Positions 7,000-13,620 of a DNA stretch of 28,524 bases are shown here, piece after piece. Where the stretch lies: positions 1 to 28,524 of IMG/VR virus record IMGVR_UViG_3300036945_000904; one strand, 5' to 3'. This DNA comes from a virus. The position numbers and the translations under genes are program-made. The notes under the pieces were generated by a model. The model worked only from the letters and a program-made list of their open reading frames with translations. It had not been told where the DNA came from and ran no database searches. Position 1 is the stretch's first letter. Every line of letters begins with the position of its first letter.

Positions 7000-7452
7000 A
7001 TGAAAACGACTGCATCAAAAAAGAACGACCTGCTGAATCCAACTCCAGCACAAATCAAGTATCGCAACCGTAAGTGGGCCGAGGCTCTTCTTGCGAATAA
7101 GAAGAAAAAGCGCAACAAAATGTATGGCAATGGCGGACGTTGTTGTTTGGCTGTGGCACAAGATGTTGCTTGTGAACTTGGAATTGGTAATTACAGGGGC
7201 CATGATGAGCATCAGCCTCATTGTAATGTTGGCTTGTTCTTCGGATGGGATCGTGAAACTAATCCTTCTCTTGATGTCGCTACGAAAGACAAGCAATGGC
7301 GAAAGCTTGACGCTGTTAGTTTGAACGACGGTATTAGTCTTAGCGATAACAAGAAGCATCAGTTCCACGGACTTAGCCATGCACAAATCGCAGAGTGTGT
7401 TTTGAACACTTACGTTCATCCTAAGAACAAGAAGCAAACGTTTAAGTTCTAA
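7000..7452 (+). CDS. Conserved phage protein of unknown function (CCLxVA...LND type)
   Basis: 150 residues. It has the signature of a very common phage family: a basic KWAEALL start, a GRCCLAVAQDVACELG helix, then a LNDGISL motif and a final helix of the xFxxIAxxI type (LSHAQIAECVLN). Function of the family is unknown. It has a strong promoter ending six bases before its ATG and appears to be monocistronic or to head the next operon. Confidence 0.85.
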   Translation: MKTTASKKNDLLNPTPAQIKYRNRKWAEALLANKKKKRNKMYGNGGRCCLAVAQDVACELGIGNYRGHDEHQPHCNVGLFFGWDRETNPSLDVATKDKQWRKLDAVSLNDGISLSDNKKHQFHGLSHAQIAECVLNTYVHPKNKKQTFKF

Positions 7453-7480
7453 ATTATAACAAAAAAAAAATAACAAAAAT

Positions 7481-8053
7481 ATGAATATCGGAGATAAGGT
7501 AGTATGTAATAAGGCGGCAGGTTCAACTTTCCTTCGCACTTGGAAGAAATATGAATTGGTTAGCGAGAATCAACATGGTAATTGGCAAGTTAAGGAAGTT
7601 GATACTGGTTTGCTTTCTACGCATTGGTATAAGGCTGATCGTTTTGAAGTGATCGAAACCGCCAAGAAGCCTGCTGTTGCCAAGCATATCGGAACTATGA
7701 ACAGCACACCAACCAAATTGAATTTGGAAGCTCGATACAAGACTCGATCAGGTCTTTTGGTTAAGCTTTACACCAATGAAGGTGCGGACCCAAAGAGTCC
7801 TGTTGTCGGATCTTATCGTAGGGAAACTGGAGATTGGGTTAATTGCGCATGGCAGGCAGACGGAAAGTATCCATTTGGCAATACATTTGATCTTGTCGAA
7901 CTGCCCTACAGCATTGAAATTCCAATCGAAGACAAAGGAAAAGCAATTGTCTATAATGATGGTTCTGTTTATTTGGAACAGTGCGGGAGTCAAGTCACTC
8001 TCAACGAACAAAACCTTCGTGACATTTACGCCGCTCTTTTGCGTATAGTTTGA
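7481..8053 (+). CDS. Hypothetical protein, related at both ends to the 12333 gene
   Basis: 190 residues. The N-terminus (MNIGDKV, later WYKADRFEV) mirrors the protein at 12333 (MKIGDKV ... FDADRFEL), suggesting a small beta-barrel-like domain. The C-terminal 45 residues (KAIVYNDGSVYLEQCGSQ and a final helix) match the module shared with 6131 and 12333. The centre is unrelated. The leader is an A-rich tract with no Shine-Dalgarno. Function unknown. Confidence 0.8.
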   Translation: MNIGDKVVCNKAAGSTFLRTWKKYELVSENQHGNWQVKEVDTGLLSTHWYKADRFEVIETAKKPAVAKHIGTMNSTPTKLNLEARYKTRSGLLVKLYTNEGADPKSPVVGSYRRETGDWVNCAWQADGKYPFGNTFDLVELPYSIEIPIEDKGKAIVYNDGSVYLEQCGSQVTLNEQNLRDIYAALLRIV

Positions 8054-8071
8054 TATTGAATCTGCAATCCT

Positions 8072-8101
8072 GAGCATGACGTTAAAGGGCTCGCTTTTTT
8101 A
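8072..8101 (+). terminator. Weak possible terminator
   Basis: GAGC at 8072-8075 pairs with GCTC at 8089-8092, followed by a seven-T run at 8095-8101. The stem is only 4 bp, so this is a weak candidate. Confidence 0.25.
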
Positions 8102-8120
8102 ACATTTTAAAATCAAAAAC

Positions 8121-8378
8121 ATGAAATTTATCACAGCAATTCTCGCCGCCTCCTGCCTCCTTCTTTCTAGCTGCACTGATGCAGAACGCGCCAAGATAGG
8201 CGGGTTTGGCGACAGGTTCAAGGTTGAAATGTATTCTGGTGGAGTTAAGGTGCGCGAGTGGACTTCCTCTGGCAAGGTGCATTCAGAAGCTCAGTCTGAT
8301 GGTTACTACTTCAATGATCAGCAAACTGGTTCATTGGTAGAGGTCAGCGGAGATGTTGTTATCACTCCTCTTGACTGA
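8121..8378 (+). CDS. Small phage lipoprotein
   Basis: 85 residues. A signal peptide (MKFITAILAASCLLLSSC) ends in an LLSSC lipobox, giving a mature lipid-anchored protein starting at Cys18. The mature part carries YSGGVKVREWTSSGKVHSEAQSDGYYF, a pattern I recognise from many phage-encoded small lipoproteins of unknown role. A TAAAAT box at 8108-8113 lies seven bases before the ATG, but I find no -35 box. Possible roles such as superinfection exclusion are speculative. Confidence 0.85.
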   Translation: MKFITAILAASCLLLSSCTDAERAKIGGFGDRFKVEMYSGGVKVREWTSSGKVHSEAQSDGYYFNDQQTGSLVEVSGDVVITPLD

Positions 8379-8388
8379 GGTAATCAGC

Positions 8389-8484
8389 ATGTTGCTAAAG
8401 CTTACAATCACTGTTGTCATCATTGCGCTCGTTGCGCTCTTCATTTGGGCTAGTGATGACTTCGATGACCAAGACATACCGTAA
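8389..8484 (+). CDS. Very small membrane protein
   Basis: 31 residues: one hydrophobic helix (about residues 4-20) followed by an acidic tail (SDDFDDQDIP). It starts ten bases after the lipoprotein stop. The length and the membrane-plus-acidic-tail shape suggest a real small protein, but nothing else supports it. Confidence 0.45.
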   Translation: MLLKLTITVVIIALVALFIWASDDFDDQDIP

Positions 8485-8520
8485 AAACTAGGTAGAGCCC
8501 CGAAGAAAAGAAAAAAAATC

Positions 8521-9069
8521 ATGCAAGAAGAATGGCGCGATATTGTGGGATATGAGGGATTGTATCAGGTTTCTAATTTGGGGCAAATAAGGAATAGTAA
8601 AAAAGGGAAATTTTTAACTCTTTACGTAAGCGAGGGAAACGCAAATCACAAAGCTTACCGAACGACATTAAGTAATAAAAAAGCTCGAAAGTTTTTTGTT
8701 CACCGATTAGTGGCGCAAGCATTTATTCTGAATCCTGATAATAAACCAGAGGTCGATCATATTGATCGAGACTCTTTGAATAATCATGTTTCTAATTTGC
8801 GGTGGGTCACTCCAAACGAGAACCAAATCAATACAGAAAAATTCAAAACAAAAGATTTTTCATCTACGTATAAGGGCGTTTCAAGGAGTAGAAATAAGTG
8901 GAGAGCCGTATTAGCATCAGCCACTTTTAAACACCTCGGGACTTATAATTGTCATCATGCCGCAGCCCGAAAATACAATCATCGTGTTTTAGAAGTCTTT
9001 GGCGAATATGCCTACCTAAATAATGTAGCAAACTGTGATTGTGAGGAATGTAATGCCCTAAAAGCATGA
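8521..9069 (+). CDS. HNH homing endonuclease (NUMOD4 + HNH + AP2-like)
   Basis: 182 residues with three parts. A NUMOD4 motif (EEWRDIVGYEGLYQVSNLGQIRN, residues 3-25); an HNH core (VHRLVAQAFILNP ... VDHIDRDSLNNHVSNLRWVTPNENQIN, about 59-107) with the DH, N and N positions present; and a C-terminal AP2-like DNA-binding segment (YKGVSRSRNKWRAVL). Intact and free-standing. Established knowledge: such enzymes are selfish homing endonucleases of phages. It is followed by a long non-coding gap. Confidence 0.93.
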   Translation: MQEEWRDIVGYEGLYQVSNLGQIRNSKKGKFLTLYVSEGNANHKAYRTTLSNKKARKFFVHRLVAQAFILNPDNKPEVDHIDRDSLNNHVSNLRWVTPNENQINTEKFKTKDFSSTYKGVSRSRNKWRAVLASATFKHLGTYNCHHAAARKYNHRVLEVFGEYAYLNNVANCDCEECNALKA

Positions 9070-9491
9070 TTACAAACGATGTTCAAAGTGTTTGGGGCCT
9101 TGATTGTTTATTTATGATTTATAAATCACGTTTGGGATAAACAAACAAACGATTTGTGCGACATTCTGACGCAGTTGTTTGCGAACCTGCGACAACTTGA
9201 CACAGTGGAATAAAAGAGGCTTTTCTAGAGGGAAAAAAGAGGATGAAAAAAGAGCTTTTTTAGAGGGTTTTAATTGCGAAATTGATCGTTTCAAATACGC
9301 AGAAATCCTTGATTTATCAAGGTTTCTACGACCCCCTACACACCCCCCACATCATAAGTAATATACATAGAAACAAACAAAGGAAAACATGTTGGTGAGG
9401 ATGTTGATGAAGAGAGTGGTGGATGGGGAGTGATTTACCGAGCTTCAATCTCCCAAAACAAATTCTTCTGTTAGAAACCCACATTTTCCGC
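9070..9491 (+). other. Non-coding gap with hairpins; no convincing gene
   Basis: Over 400 bases without a credible ORF. It holds a perfect 14-bp palindrome (TGATTTATAAATCA, 9115-9128) nested inside TTGTTTAT/ATAAACAA arms (9104-9144), possibly a terminator for the HNH gene. There are two similar A/G-rich stretches each containing TAGAGGG (about 9230-9280). An 11-bp hairpin at 9302-9326 resembles the leftward block's inverted repeat. A 60-codon ORF at 9179-9361 is low complexity and is not called. Confidence 0.5.
9302..9326. repeat. Possible diverged solitary copy of the 27-bp inverted repeat
   Basis: GAAATCCTTGAT, two T, ATCAAGGTTTC: an 11-bp stem with one bulged T. The core TCCTTGATTT...TCAAGG matches that of the paired repeats in the leftward block, but the outer GTAAG/CTTAC ends are absent and there is no second copy 50 bp away. 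Confidence 0.3.
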
Positions 9492-9520
9492 TTGCAAAAA
9501 AACCCTACATCCCTTATACT
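9492..9520 (+). promoter_or_regulatory. Promoter for 9529 gene, near-leaderless
   Basis: TTGCAA at 9492-9497, 17-base spacer, TATACT at 9515-9520; eight bases to the ATG at 9529. An AAGGAA stretch sits in those eight bases, but with transcription starting around 9527 it would not be in the mRNA. Confidence 0.6.
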
Positions 9521-9528
9521 GCAAGGAA

Positions 9529-9771
9529 ATGAAGAGATTCACACTCAACACACTGGCGTTTTTTTTCGGGATCGTGATGGCTCCTGTCGTCGCCACAATC
9601 TGCGCAATCATTACATTTTTTAAGGTGTTTGCGGTGTTCTGGGGCGACTGTTTCGCAGCCGTAGAAGACGTAATGGCAAACAAAACCGAACCAAATACAC
9701 AACAAACAGTTTGGGATCGTCATATTGAGCGCCAATCACAAAAAAATAAAAACACAAATAGCGGTGATTAA
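9529..9771 (+). CDS. Small membrane protein with hydrophilic tail
   Basis: 80 residues. A long hydrophobic N-terminal half (residues 7-43, room for one or two membrane helices) is followed by a polar, basic tail rich in Gln, Asn and Lys. A good promoter lies immediately upstream. Function unknown. Confidence 0.7.
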   Translation: MKRFTLNTLAFFFGIVMAPVVATICAIITFFKVFAVFWGDCFAAVEDVMANKTEPNTQQTVWDRHIERQSQKNKNTNSGD

Positions 9772-10018
9772 ATCGACCGCTTCAACAGATTCAAACTTGA
9801 TTATCTAATCGTTTATTGTTGGTTTTTCTGATCTCAATCTTATAGTCGTCGGCTTTGCCTATTCCCAAGGATGATGATGTGCGGGTTTTCCCTTGATCAA
9901 ATTACGAACGATAACGTGCTAAATAACATGTTATATATGGCGTAGATTATTGTGGCGCAACCCACTCACACTATATATTACACAATCGCGAATGATTTTC
10001 CAGTAAATAAATAAAAAT

Positions 10019-10207
10019 ATGAACCAAATTACAAAAGAAAACGAGCCAAATAACTACGAGCCGAAGCCAACGCTCTCCAATCTACAGCAGCGCAACCTAC
10101 AAAAACAATATGCGCGGCTAATGAACCTCATTCCTACAGGCAAGCACAAGAATCAGCGCGGCCAGAAGGGTGCCTTCGGCAAGAGCAAATTCCTTAATCG
10201 CAAATAA
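10019..10207 (+). CDS. Small basic hypothetical protein
   Basis: 62 residues, Asn/Gln/Lys-rich, with a strongly basic C-terminal half (GKHKNQRGQKGAFGKSKFLNRK) that could bind nucleic acid. The leader is AT-rich without a Shine-Dalgarno. It is preceded by about 250 non-coding bases in which I see only short palindromes such as AACATGTT. Function unknown. Confidence 0.55.
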   Translation: MNQITKENEPNNYEPKPTLSNLQQRNLQKQYARLMNLIPTGKHKNQRGQKGAFGKSKFLNRK

Positions 10208-10235
10208 ACAAAAGGCAAATAAGCCGCCGCCAAAT
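10201..10235. repeat. 15-bp-period CAAATA repeat, first locus
   Basis: CAAATAAACAAAAGG (10201-10215), CAAATAAGCCGCCGC (10216-10230) and a partial CAAAT from 10231. The unit resembles the tandem at 12919-12978. It spans the stop of the 10019 gene and ends at the next start codon. Confidence 0.4.
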
Positions 10236-10376
10236 ATGAATCAAAGAGAGCGAAATAAACAGGCAGACCTTGAACTACTGCGTCAATTTGTCGCACTCAT
10301 ACCAAAGGTTCTTTTTATTGGTTTTGTGGTGGTTTTGGTTGTTTTGGAGATCATTAGTATTTTTAAATCGTTTTAA
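10236..10376 (+). CDS. Small single-pass membrane protein
   Basis: 46 residues: a charged N-terminus (MNQRERNKQADLELLRQF) followed by one long hydrophobic helix (residues 20-42). The start at 10236 is chosen because longer in-frame starts would lie inside the preceding gene. Function unknown. Confidence 0.55.
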   Translation: MNQRERNKQADLELLRQFVALIPKVLFIGFVVVLVVLEIISIFKSF

Positions 10377-10414
10377 GGGTTTTTTAGTCTGCTGATTTTT
10401 TAGTCAAAAAAAAG

Positions 10415-10443
10415 TTGACGCGCATCGGAAGAGCAGGTAACGT
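10415..10443 (+). promoter_or_regulatory. Promoter for AT-hook-like gene, near-leaderless
   Basis: TTGACG at 10415-10420, 17-base spacer, TAACGT at 10438-10443, then nine bases to the ATG at 10453. An A-tract lies directly upstream of the -35 box. Confidence 0.55.
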
Positions 10444-10452
10444 GTTCCCAAC

Positions 10453-10713
10453 ATGAGCAACGAACCAACCGCCAAGCGCCGAGGCCGACCAGCAGGTAGC
10501 AACAGTTTTGTGAAAGTCAAGATCACTGATCTGATCAGTCTGATTGGAAACAATGGTGTTGTGCCTGTCAGCAAGGTGTGGCTGCGTGAAATGGGTGTGG
10601 CTGTGGCAGAAGTCGCGCCGATCCAGATTGCCGCTGCCGTCGAGCCTGTAGCCGAAGAAGAAAAAATCTCCTTTAGCTTCACGACATTCGATGATGAAAA
10701 TGATGAAGAATGA
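10453..10713 (+). CDS. AT-hook-like small protein with acidic tail
   Basis: 86 residues. The N-terminus AKRRGRPAGS contains the RGRP core of an AT-hook minor-groove-binding motif. The middle (KVKITDLISLIGNNGVVPVSKVWLREMG) resembles a small helix-turn-helix or beta/helix domain. The last 20 residues are strongly acidic (DDENDEE). The plausible role is a DNA-binding regulator or architectural protein, expressed just before the RuvB-like ATPase. The motif is seen; the role is inferred. Confidence 0.7.
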   Translation: MSNEPTAKRRGRPAGSNSFVKVKITDLISLIGNNGVVPVSKVWLREMGVAVAEVAPIQIAAAVEPVAEEEKISFSFTTFDDENDEE

Positions 10714-10772
10714 TGTTGACACCCTGCATTCTCTGATTCATTCTCTCTCCAGCAACCAAACCAACTGACCTT

Positions 10773-11672
10773 ATGTTCACAGACCTCATCGGACAACCTC
10801 AGATCAAAAGTTCTCTTGCCTTCTACGTGGAAGGTGCAAAGCGTGGTGGCGCAGTGCCGCCGCTTCTTTTCACTGGTGCGCGTGGACTGGGCAAGACCGA
10901 GTTCGCCCGCAAGATGGCCAAGGCACTCAAGAAACCTTTGCTTGAACTCAACTGCTCGACCATCAAGAACAACACGCAATTCTTTGAACAGATTTTCGTG
11001 CCTGTTGTGATGAACAACGAAGTGACGATTCTTTTCGATGAGTGCCACGCGCTGCCCAAGGAACTGCAAAATGCATTTCTTACGGTCTTCAACGTGGAGA
11101 AAGCCAGCCGCAAGAGTTTCGAGTGGCAGGGTTCTTCGATGGAGTTCGACTTTACCAAGCAAACTTATTTGTTTGCTACGACTGAGCCTGACAAGATTTT
11201 CACCCCACTCAAAGATCGTTTCGAAGAAATTGATTTTCGTCCTTACAAGGATACTGAGCTTGGTGAGATTCTGAACAAGCGTATTGATTGGGTGGAGTTT
11301 ACAGACGATATTCTTCCTGTCATTACCGAAACGCTGCGCGGCAATGCTCGCTCTGCTGTCAAGCGGTCCAAACAAATTGAATTGTTCTGTGAGACGAAGA
11401 ACAGCATCAGGTTCGGCGCAAGCGAATGGAAGGAAATGTGTGATACGCTCGGCATCAAGCCAAATGGTCTGACCAATTCAGAAGTGCAGGTTTTGCACAT
11501 CCTCAAGGAACGTGGTGCATGCACGCTGGCTATGCTCAGTGCCGCAACTGGATTGTCAAGGACCGCTCTGCAACGTGATGTCGAAATGCATCTTCTGCGC
11601 AAAGGTTACATGCGAATCAATGGACTGCGCGAAATTACTGGTGCAGGTCACAACGCTCTCTCCAAGGTCTGA
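10773..11672 (+). CDS. RuvB-like AAA+ ATPase
   Basis: 299 residues (cellular RuvB is about 330-350). In order: an FTDLIGQ start as in RuvB, Walker A GARGLGKT (35-42, Lys41), Walker B ILFDECH (Asp89, Glu90), sensor 1 FATTEPD, arginine finger LKDRF (Arg149), sensor 2 RGNARSAVKR, and a C-terminal winged-helix domain (from about 230) as in RuvB. Established knowledge: RuvB drives Holliday-junction branch migration with RuvA, and related AAA+ proteins load clamps or helicases. No RuvA or RuvC is visible here, so it may use the host partner or another phage protein. All ATPase residues are intact. The 22-55-base leader contains a TTGACA (10716-10721) with a poor -10 box. Confidence 0.9.
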   Translation: MFTDLIGQPQIKSSLAFYVEGAKRGGAVPPLLFTGARGLGKTEFARKMAKALKKPLLELNCSTIKNNTQFFEQIFVPVVMNNEVTILFDECHALPKELQNAFLTVFNVEKASRKSFEWQGSSMEFDFTKQTYLFATTEPDKIFTPLKDRFEEIDFRPYKDTELGEILNKRIDWVEFTDDILPVITETLRGNARSAVKRSKQIELFCETKNSIRFGASEWKEMCDTLGIKPNGLTNSEVQVLHILKERGACTLAMLSAATGLSRTALQRDVEMHLLRKGYMRINGLREITGAGHNALSKV

Positions 11673-11681
11673 GAAAAAACG

Positions 11682-11710
11682 GGTGGGGGGAGCGATTCCC
11701 CCCACCTTTT
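11682..11710 (+). terminator. Rho-independent terminator after RuvB-like gene
   Basis: A perfect 9-bp stem, GGTGGGGGG (11682-11690) with CCCCCCACC (11698-11706), 7-base loop, followed by TTTT. It lies ten bases after the RuvB-like stop. The TTTTCTATTG that follows merges into the next gene's -35 box. Confidence 0.85.
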
Positions 11711-11713
11711 CTA

Positions 11714-11742
11714 TTGACACTCACCATCCAACAGATTAATCT
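11714..11742 (+). promoter_or_regulatory. Promoter for 11752 gene, near-leaderless
   Basis: TTGACA at 11714-11719, 17-base spacer, TAATCT at 11737-11742; nine bases to the ATG at 11752. It immediately follows the terminator, so this is a clean transcription-unit boundary. Confidence 0.65.
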
Positions 11743-11751
11743 CGCCCCGAC

Positions 11752-12162
11752 ATGAAACCTCTCAACTACATCATCAGCAACTACGGTCTTGGCATTGCAA
11801 TCGGCATCACTGGCGACAAGCAACTTGCCGAGCAGGACGCAATCCTTGCAGAAAACATCTATGGATCAAACCACTCAGACGATCTGTTTGCTAGTCTTGT
11901 TTACATGGCTAGCGTGCGACAATTCCAAAAGTTCCTCACGCTGAAAGAATACTTCTTGATTTGGGACGAACACTGGGGTAAGAACAAAGTCGCTGGTCGC
12001 CGCGATCCCGCGCTGATTCTCCAGTTCACTCGCCGCGCCATCAAGCGTGCGCGTCTTATCATGGAAAGCAATGTTTCTTTTGAAAATTTCATGAGCGGGA
12101 TCTCTGCTCGTAACAACACATACGAAATTGGTGGTTATCAAGACGAAGCCGCCGAAGCCTAA
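11752..12162 (+). CDS. Hypothetical protein, 136 aa
   Basis: A largely helical soluble protein with an acidic C-terminus (DEAAEA). A WDEHWGKNKVAGRRDPALILQFTRRAIKRAR segment is basic and amphipathic. No known domain. It heads a three-gene rightward unit with 12172 and 12333. Confidence 0.75.
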   Translation: MKPLNYIISNYGLGIAIGITGDKQLAEQDAILAENIYGSNHSDDLFASLVYMASVRQFQKFLTLKEYFLIWDEHWGKNKVAGRRDPALILQFTRRAIKRARLIMESNVSFENFMSGISARNNTYEIGGYQDEAAEA

Positions 12163-12171
12163 TAAAACAAA

Positions 12172-12321
12172 ATGATTACTCTCATCAAGTGGAGCAACGG
12201 CAGCATCAATAAATTCCACAAGGGCGATCCAAATATCAAGGACTTTGTGCAGTGGAAGAAACAAAAGAATCCTGAATTGCGCATTGTGCTTCGTTATAAT
12301 GCAAAACCCGAAAACCTTTAA
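12172..12321 (+). CDS. Small hypothetical protein, 49 aa
   Basis: A short basic protein (MITLIKWSNGSINKF...) with a pattern like a small beta-sheet domain. It starts nine bases after the previous stop and ends eleven bases before the next start, so it fits an operon. No family recognised. Confidence 0.55.
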   Translation: MITLIKWSNGSINKFHKGDPNIKDFVQWKKQKNPELRIVLRYNAKPENL

Positions 12322-12332
12322 TACTAAATAAC

Positions 12333-12890
12333 ATGAAAATCGGAGATAAAGTAAAAAGAATCAAAGAACACCAAGGTAGTTGGTGGTCAGGCTACTGCGC
12401 TAAAAAGGGATATTCTCCTGATCAAATCTTTACAATCAAAAATACTAAGACTAATAACTTATCATTTTTCCTTGAAGAAATGGAATATTCTTTGGGTTTT
12501 GATGCTGATAGGTTTGAACTTGCTCAACTTACTCCTGAACAAGAGTATGAAGAAGCCAAGAAACTAATTGGTAAGACTATTCTGGTTAAGGGAACTACTA
12601 TCAAGTATAAAGTAAGCAACGTTATCATTCGTAGAGATAACGACGAAGCTGGAATTTCTGGTTCGTGTATTTCTTTCCTCGAAAAGCATGGTTATGTTGT
12701 AGCGATTAAGGGTGATGGTCTTAGTCGTCCATTTCCTGACGTTGTTGAATGTGGCAAAGAGATTAACGTCAAGCTCAACGATAAGCACGATGCTATCGTC
12801 ACTAAGGACGGTATCAAGGTTGGATGCCAAACATTCTCCCATGATATTGTATACAAACTCAAGAACGCAATCGAAGAAATCAACAAGTAA
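12333..12890 (+). CDS. Hypothetical protein, paralogue-like to 7481 gene
   Basis: 185 residues. N-terminal MKIGDKVKRIKEHQGSWW and a later DADRFEL segment parallel the 7481 protein. The C-terminal VKLNDKHDAIVTKDGIKVGCQTF plus final helix is the module shared with 6131 and 7481. Between them is an EEAKKLIGKTILVKG segment. This looks like a family of modular phage proteins that swap central domains. Function unknown. It is the last rightward gene before the strand switch. Confidence 0.8.
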   Translation: MKIGDKVKRIKEHQGSWWSGYCAKKGYSPDQIFTIKNTKTNNLSFFLEEMEYSLGFDADRFELAQLTPEQEYEEAKKLIGKTILVKGTTIKYKVSNVIIRRDNDEAGISGSCISFLEKHGYVVAIKGDGLSRPFPDVVECGKEINVKLNDKHDAIVTKDGIKVGCQTFSHDIVYKLKNAIEEINK

Positions 12891-12895
12891 ATAAC

Positions 12896-12920
12896 AAAAA
12901 AGGCAGGTTCTATCCCTGCC
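12896..12920 (-). terminator. Rho-independent terminator for leftward transcription
   Basis: Read on the minus strand: GGCAGG (12920-12915), 7-base loop, CCTGCC (12907-12902), then TTTTTT (12901-12896). It closes the whole leftward block at its junction with the rightward genes. Confidence 0.8.
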
Positions 12921-12978
12921 AAATAACAAAACGCCAAATAATAAAAGGACAAATAGCAAACGCCTAAATAGTTAATAA
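12919..12978. repeat. Four tandem 15-bp degenerate AT-rich repeats
   Basis: CCAAATAACAAAACG, CCAAATAATAAAAGG, ACAAATAGCAAACGC and CTAAATAGTTAATAA follow each other with exactly 15-bp period, and a partial unit (TAAATAACAAAAAAGG) lies just upstream. Located at the convergent junction. They could be iteron-like protein sites; no function shown. Confidence 0.5.
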
Positions 12979-12980
12979 TA

Positions 12981-13007
12981 GGGTATAGGGATAGGAGGGG
13001 GAGGGGG
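12981..13007 (+). other. Putative G-quadruplex motif
   Basis: Four G-runs, GGG-TATA-GGG-ATAGGA-GGGGG-A-GGGGG, satisfy the usual G3+N1-7 rule. It sits between the tandem repeats and the first paired inverted repeat at the convergent transcription junction. Confidence 0.45.
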
Positions 13008-13022
13008 CCTATCTCATCTGTT

Positions 13023-13099
13023 GTAAGTCTTTGATTTTCAAGGAGTTATGGAGGCGGGGCCGCCCTGCGTTTGTAACTCTTTGATTTTCAAGCACTTAC
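13023..13099. repeat. Paired 27-bp inverted repeats, pair 1
   Basis: Copies at 13023-13049 and 13073-13099, start-to-start 50 bp, separated by a 23-base GC-rich segment containing GGCGG-GG-CCGCC. Each copy has 12-base arms (consensus GTAACTCGTTGA / TCAACGAGTTAC) around TTT. The distal copy contains the stop codon of the 13096 gene. Confidence 0.9.
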
Positions 13100-13341
13100 A
13101 GAAGATCCCAATTTTCCCAATCCTCATCGTCCATCAGAACGTCCTCTGGATCACCCGCCCCGATCATTCGGTCGATGTAGTCACCGATTTGTTCTTTTTT
13201 GTTTGACTTGGCACGCGCACGCGCATCGAAATGCGTTCGATTGCGTCGGCAGTAATCACACGATCCATGGTTGCGACAAGTCCAGTCGAAGCGTCGGCTG
13301 TCAAACTTTTTCGGGTAATCTTTTTTCTTTGAGCGGCTCAT
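13096..13341 (-). CDS. Small Cys/His-rich conserved phage protein
   Basis: 81 residues from the ATG at 13341. The core CRNHGSCDYCRRNRTHFDARARAK contains three Cys and two His in a spacing suggestive of a small zinc site, a pattern I recognise from other phage proteins of unknown role. The basic N-terminus contrasts with a very acidic tail (DDEDWENWD). It starts two bases after the previous stop; its own stop lies within an inverted repeat. Last gene of a three-gene leftward operon. Confidence 0.75.
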   Translation of the reverse strand: MSRSKKKDYPKKFDSRRFDWTCRNHGSCDYCRRNRTHFDARARAKSNKKEQIGDYIDRMIGAGDPEDVLMDDEDWENWDLL

Positions 13342-13343
13342 GA

Positions 13344-13619
13344 TCAAAAGGGGCAATCGTTTTCGTCTGTTTCGTAATGTTGCGCGATAGCTCCAGCCCA
13401 AGTTTTTGTTTTTGGCGATTTGAGGCGGGCCTGATTCTCCAGCCACTCTTCATGGGTGCTGTCGTCCTCTGGGTGCTGCTGCTCTGGCCCGTTGTAGTAT
13501 GGGTTGCGCTCCCAAGTGTCCCAACTGGAAAGAATCCATTGGCTGTTTAGGTTTTCCATGCCGAAGATCTGGCGTTGCTCTTCGATTGCTTCGCGGATGA
13601 TGTGTTGGCGGGCGTCCAT
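13344..13619 (-). CDS. Hypothetical protein, 91 aa
   Basis: The start is taken at the ATG at 13619 (MDARQHIIREAIEEQRQ), one base after the stop of the upstream gene; longer versions would run into it. The protein is hydrophilic, rich in Trp, Glu and Gln, and no domain is recognised. Middle gene of the three-gene operon. Confidence 0.7.
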   Translation of the reverse strand: MDARQHIIREAIEEQRQIFGMENLNSQWILSSWDTWERNPYYNGPEQQHPEDDSTHEEWLENQARLKSPKTKTWAGAIAQHYETDENDCPF

Positions 13620-13620
13620 T

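Noticed and set aside
9179-9361. 60-codon plus-strand ORF in the long gap
   Set aside because: Low-complexity Lys/Arg-rich product ending in Pro/His repeats from a C-rich tract; no promoter with a proper -10 box and it crosses a hairpin.
9390-9434. 14-codon ORF preceded by AAAGGAAAA
   Set aside because: Too short, and the Shine-Dalgarno-like string alone is not enough support.
10404-11375. 323-codon minus-strand ORF
   Set aside because: Antisense to the AT-hook-like and RuvB-like genes; low-complexity product without any domain.
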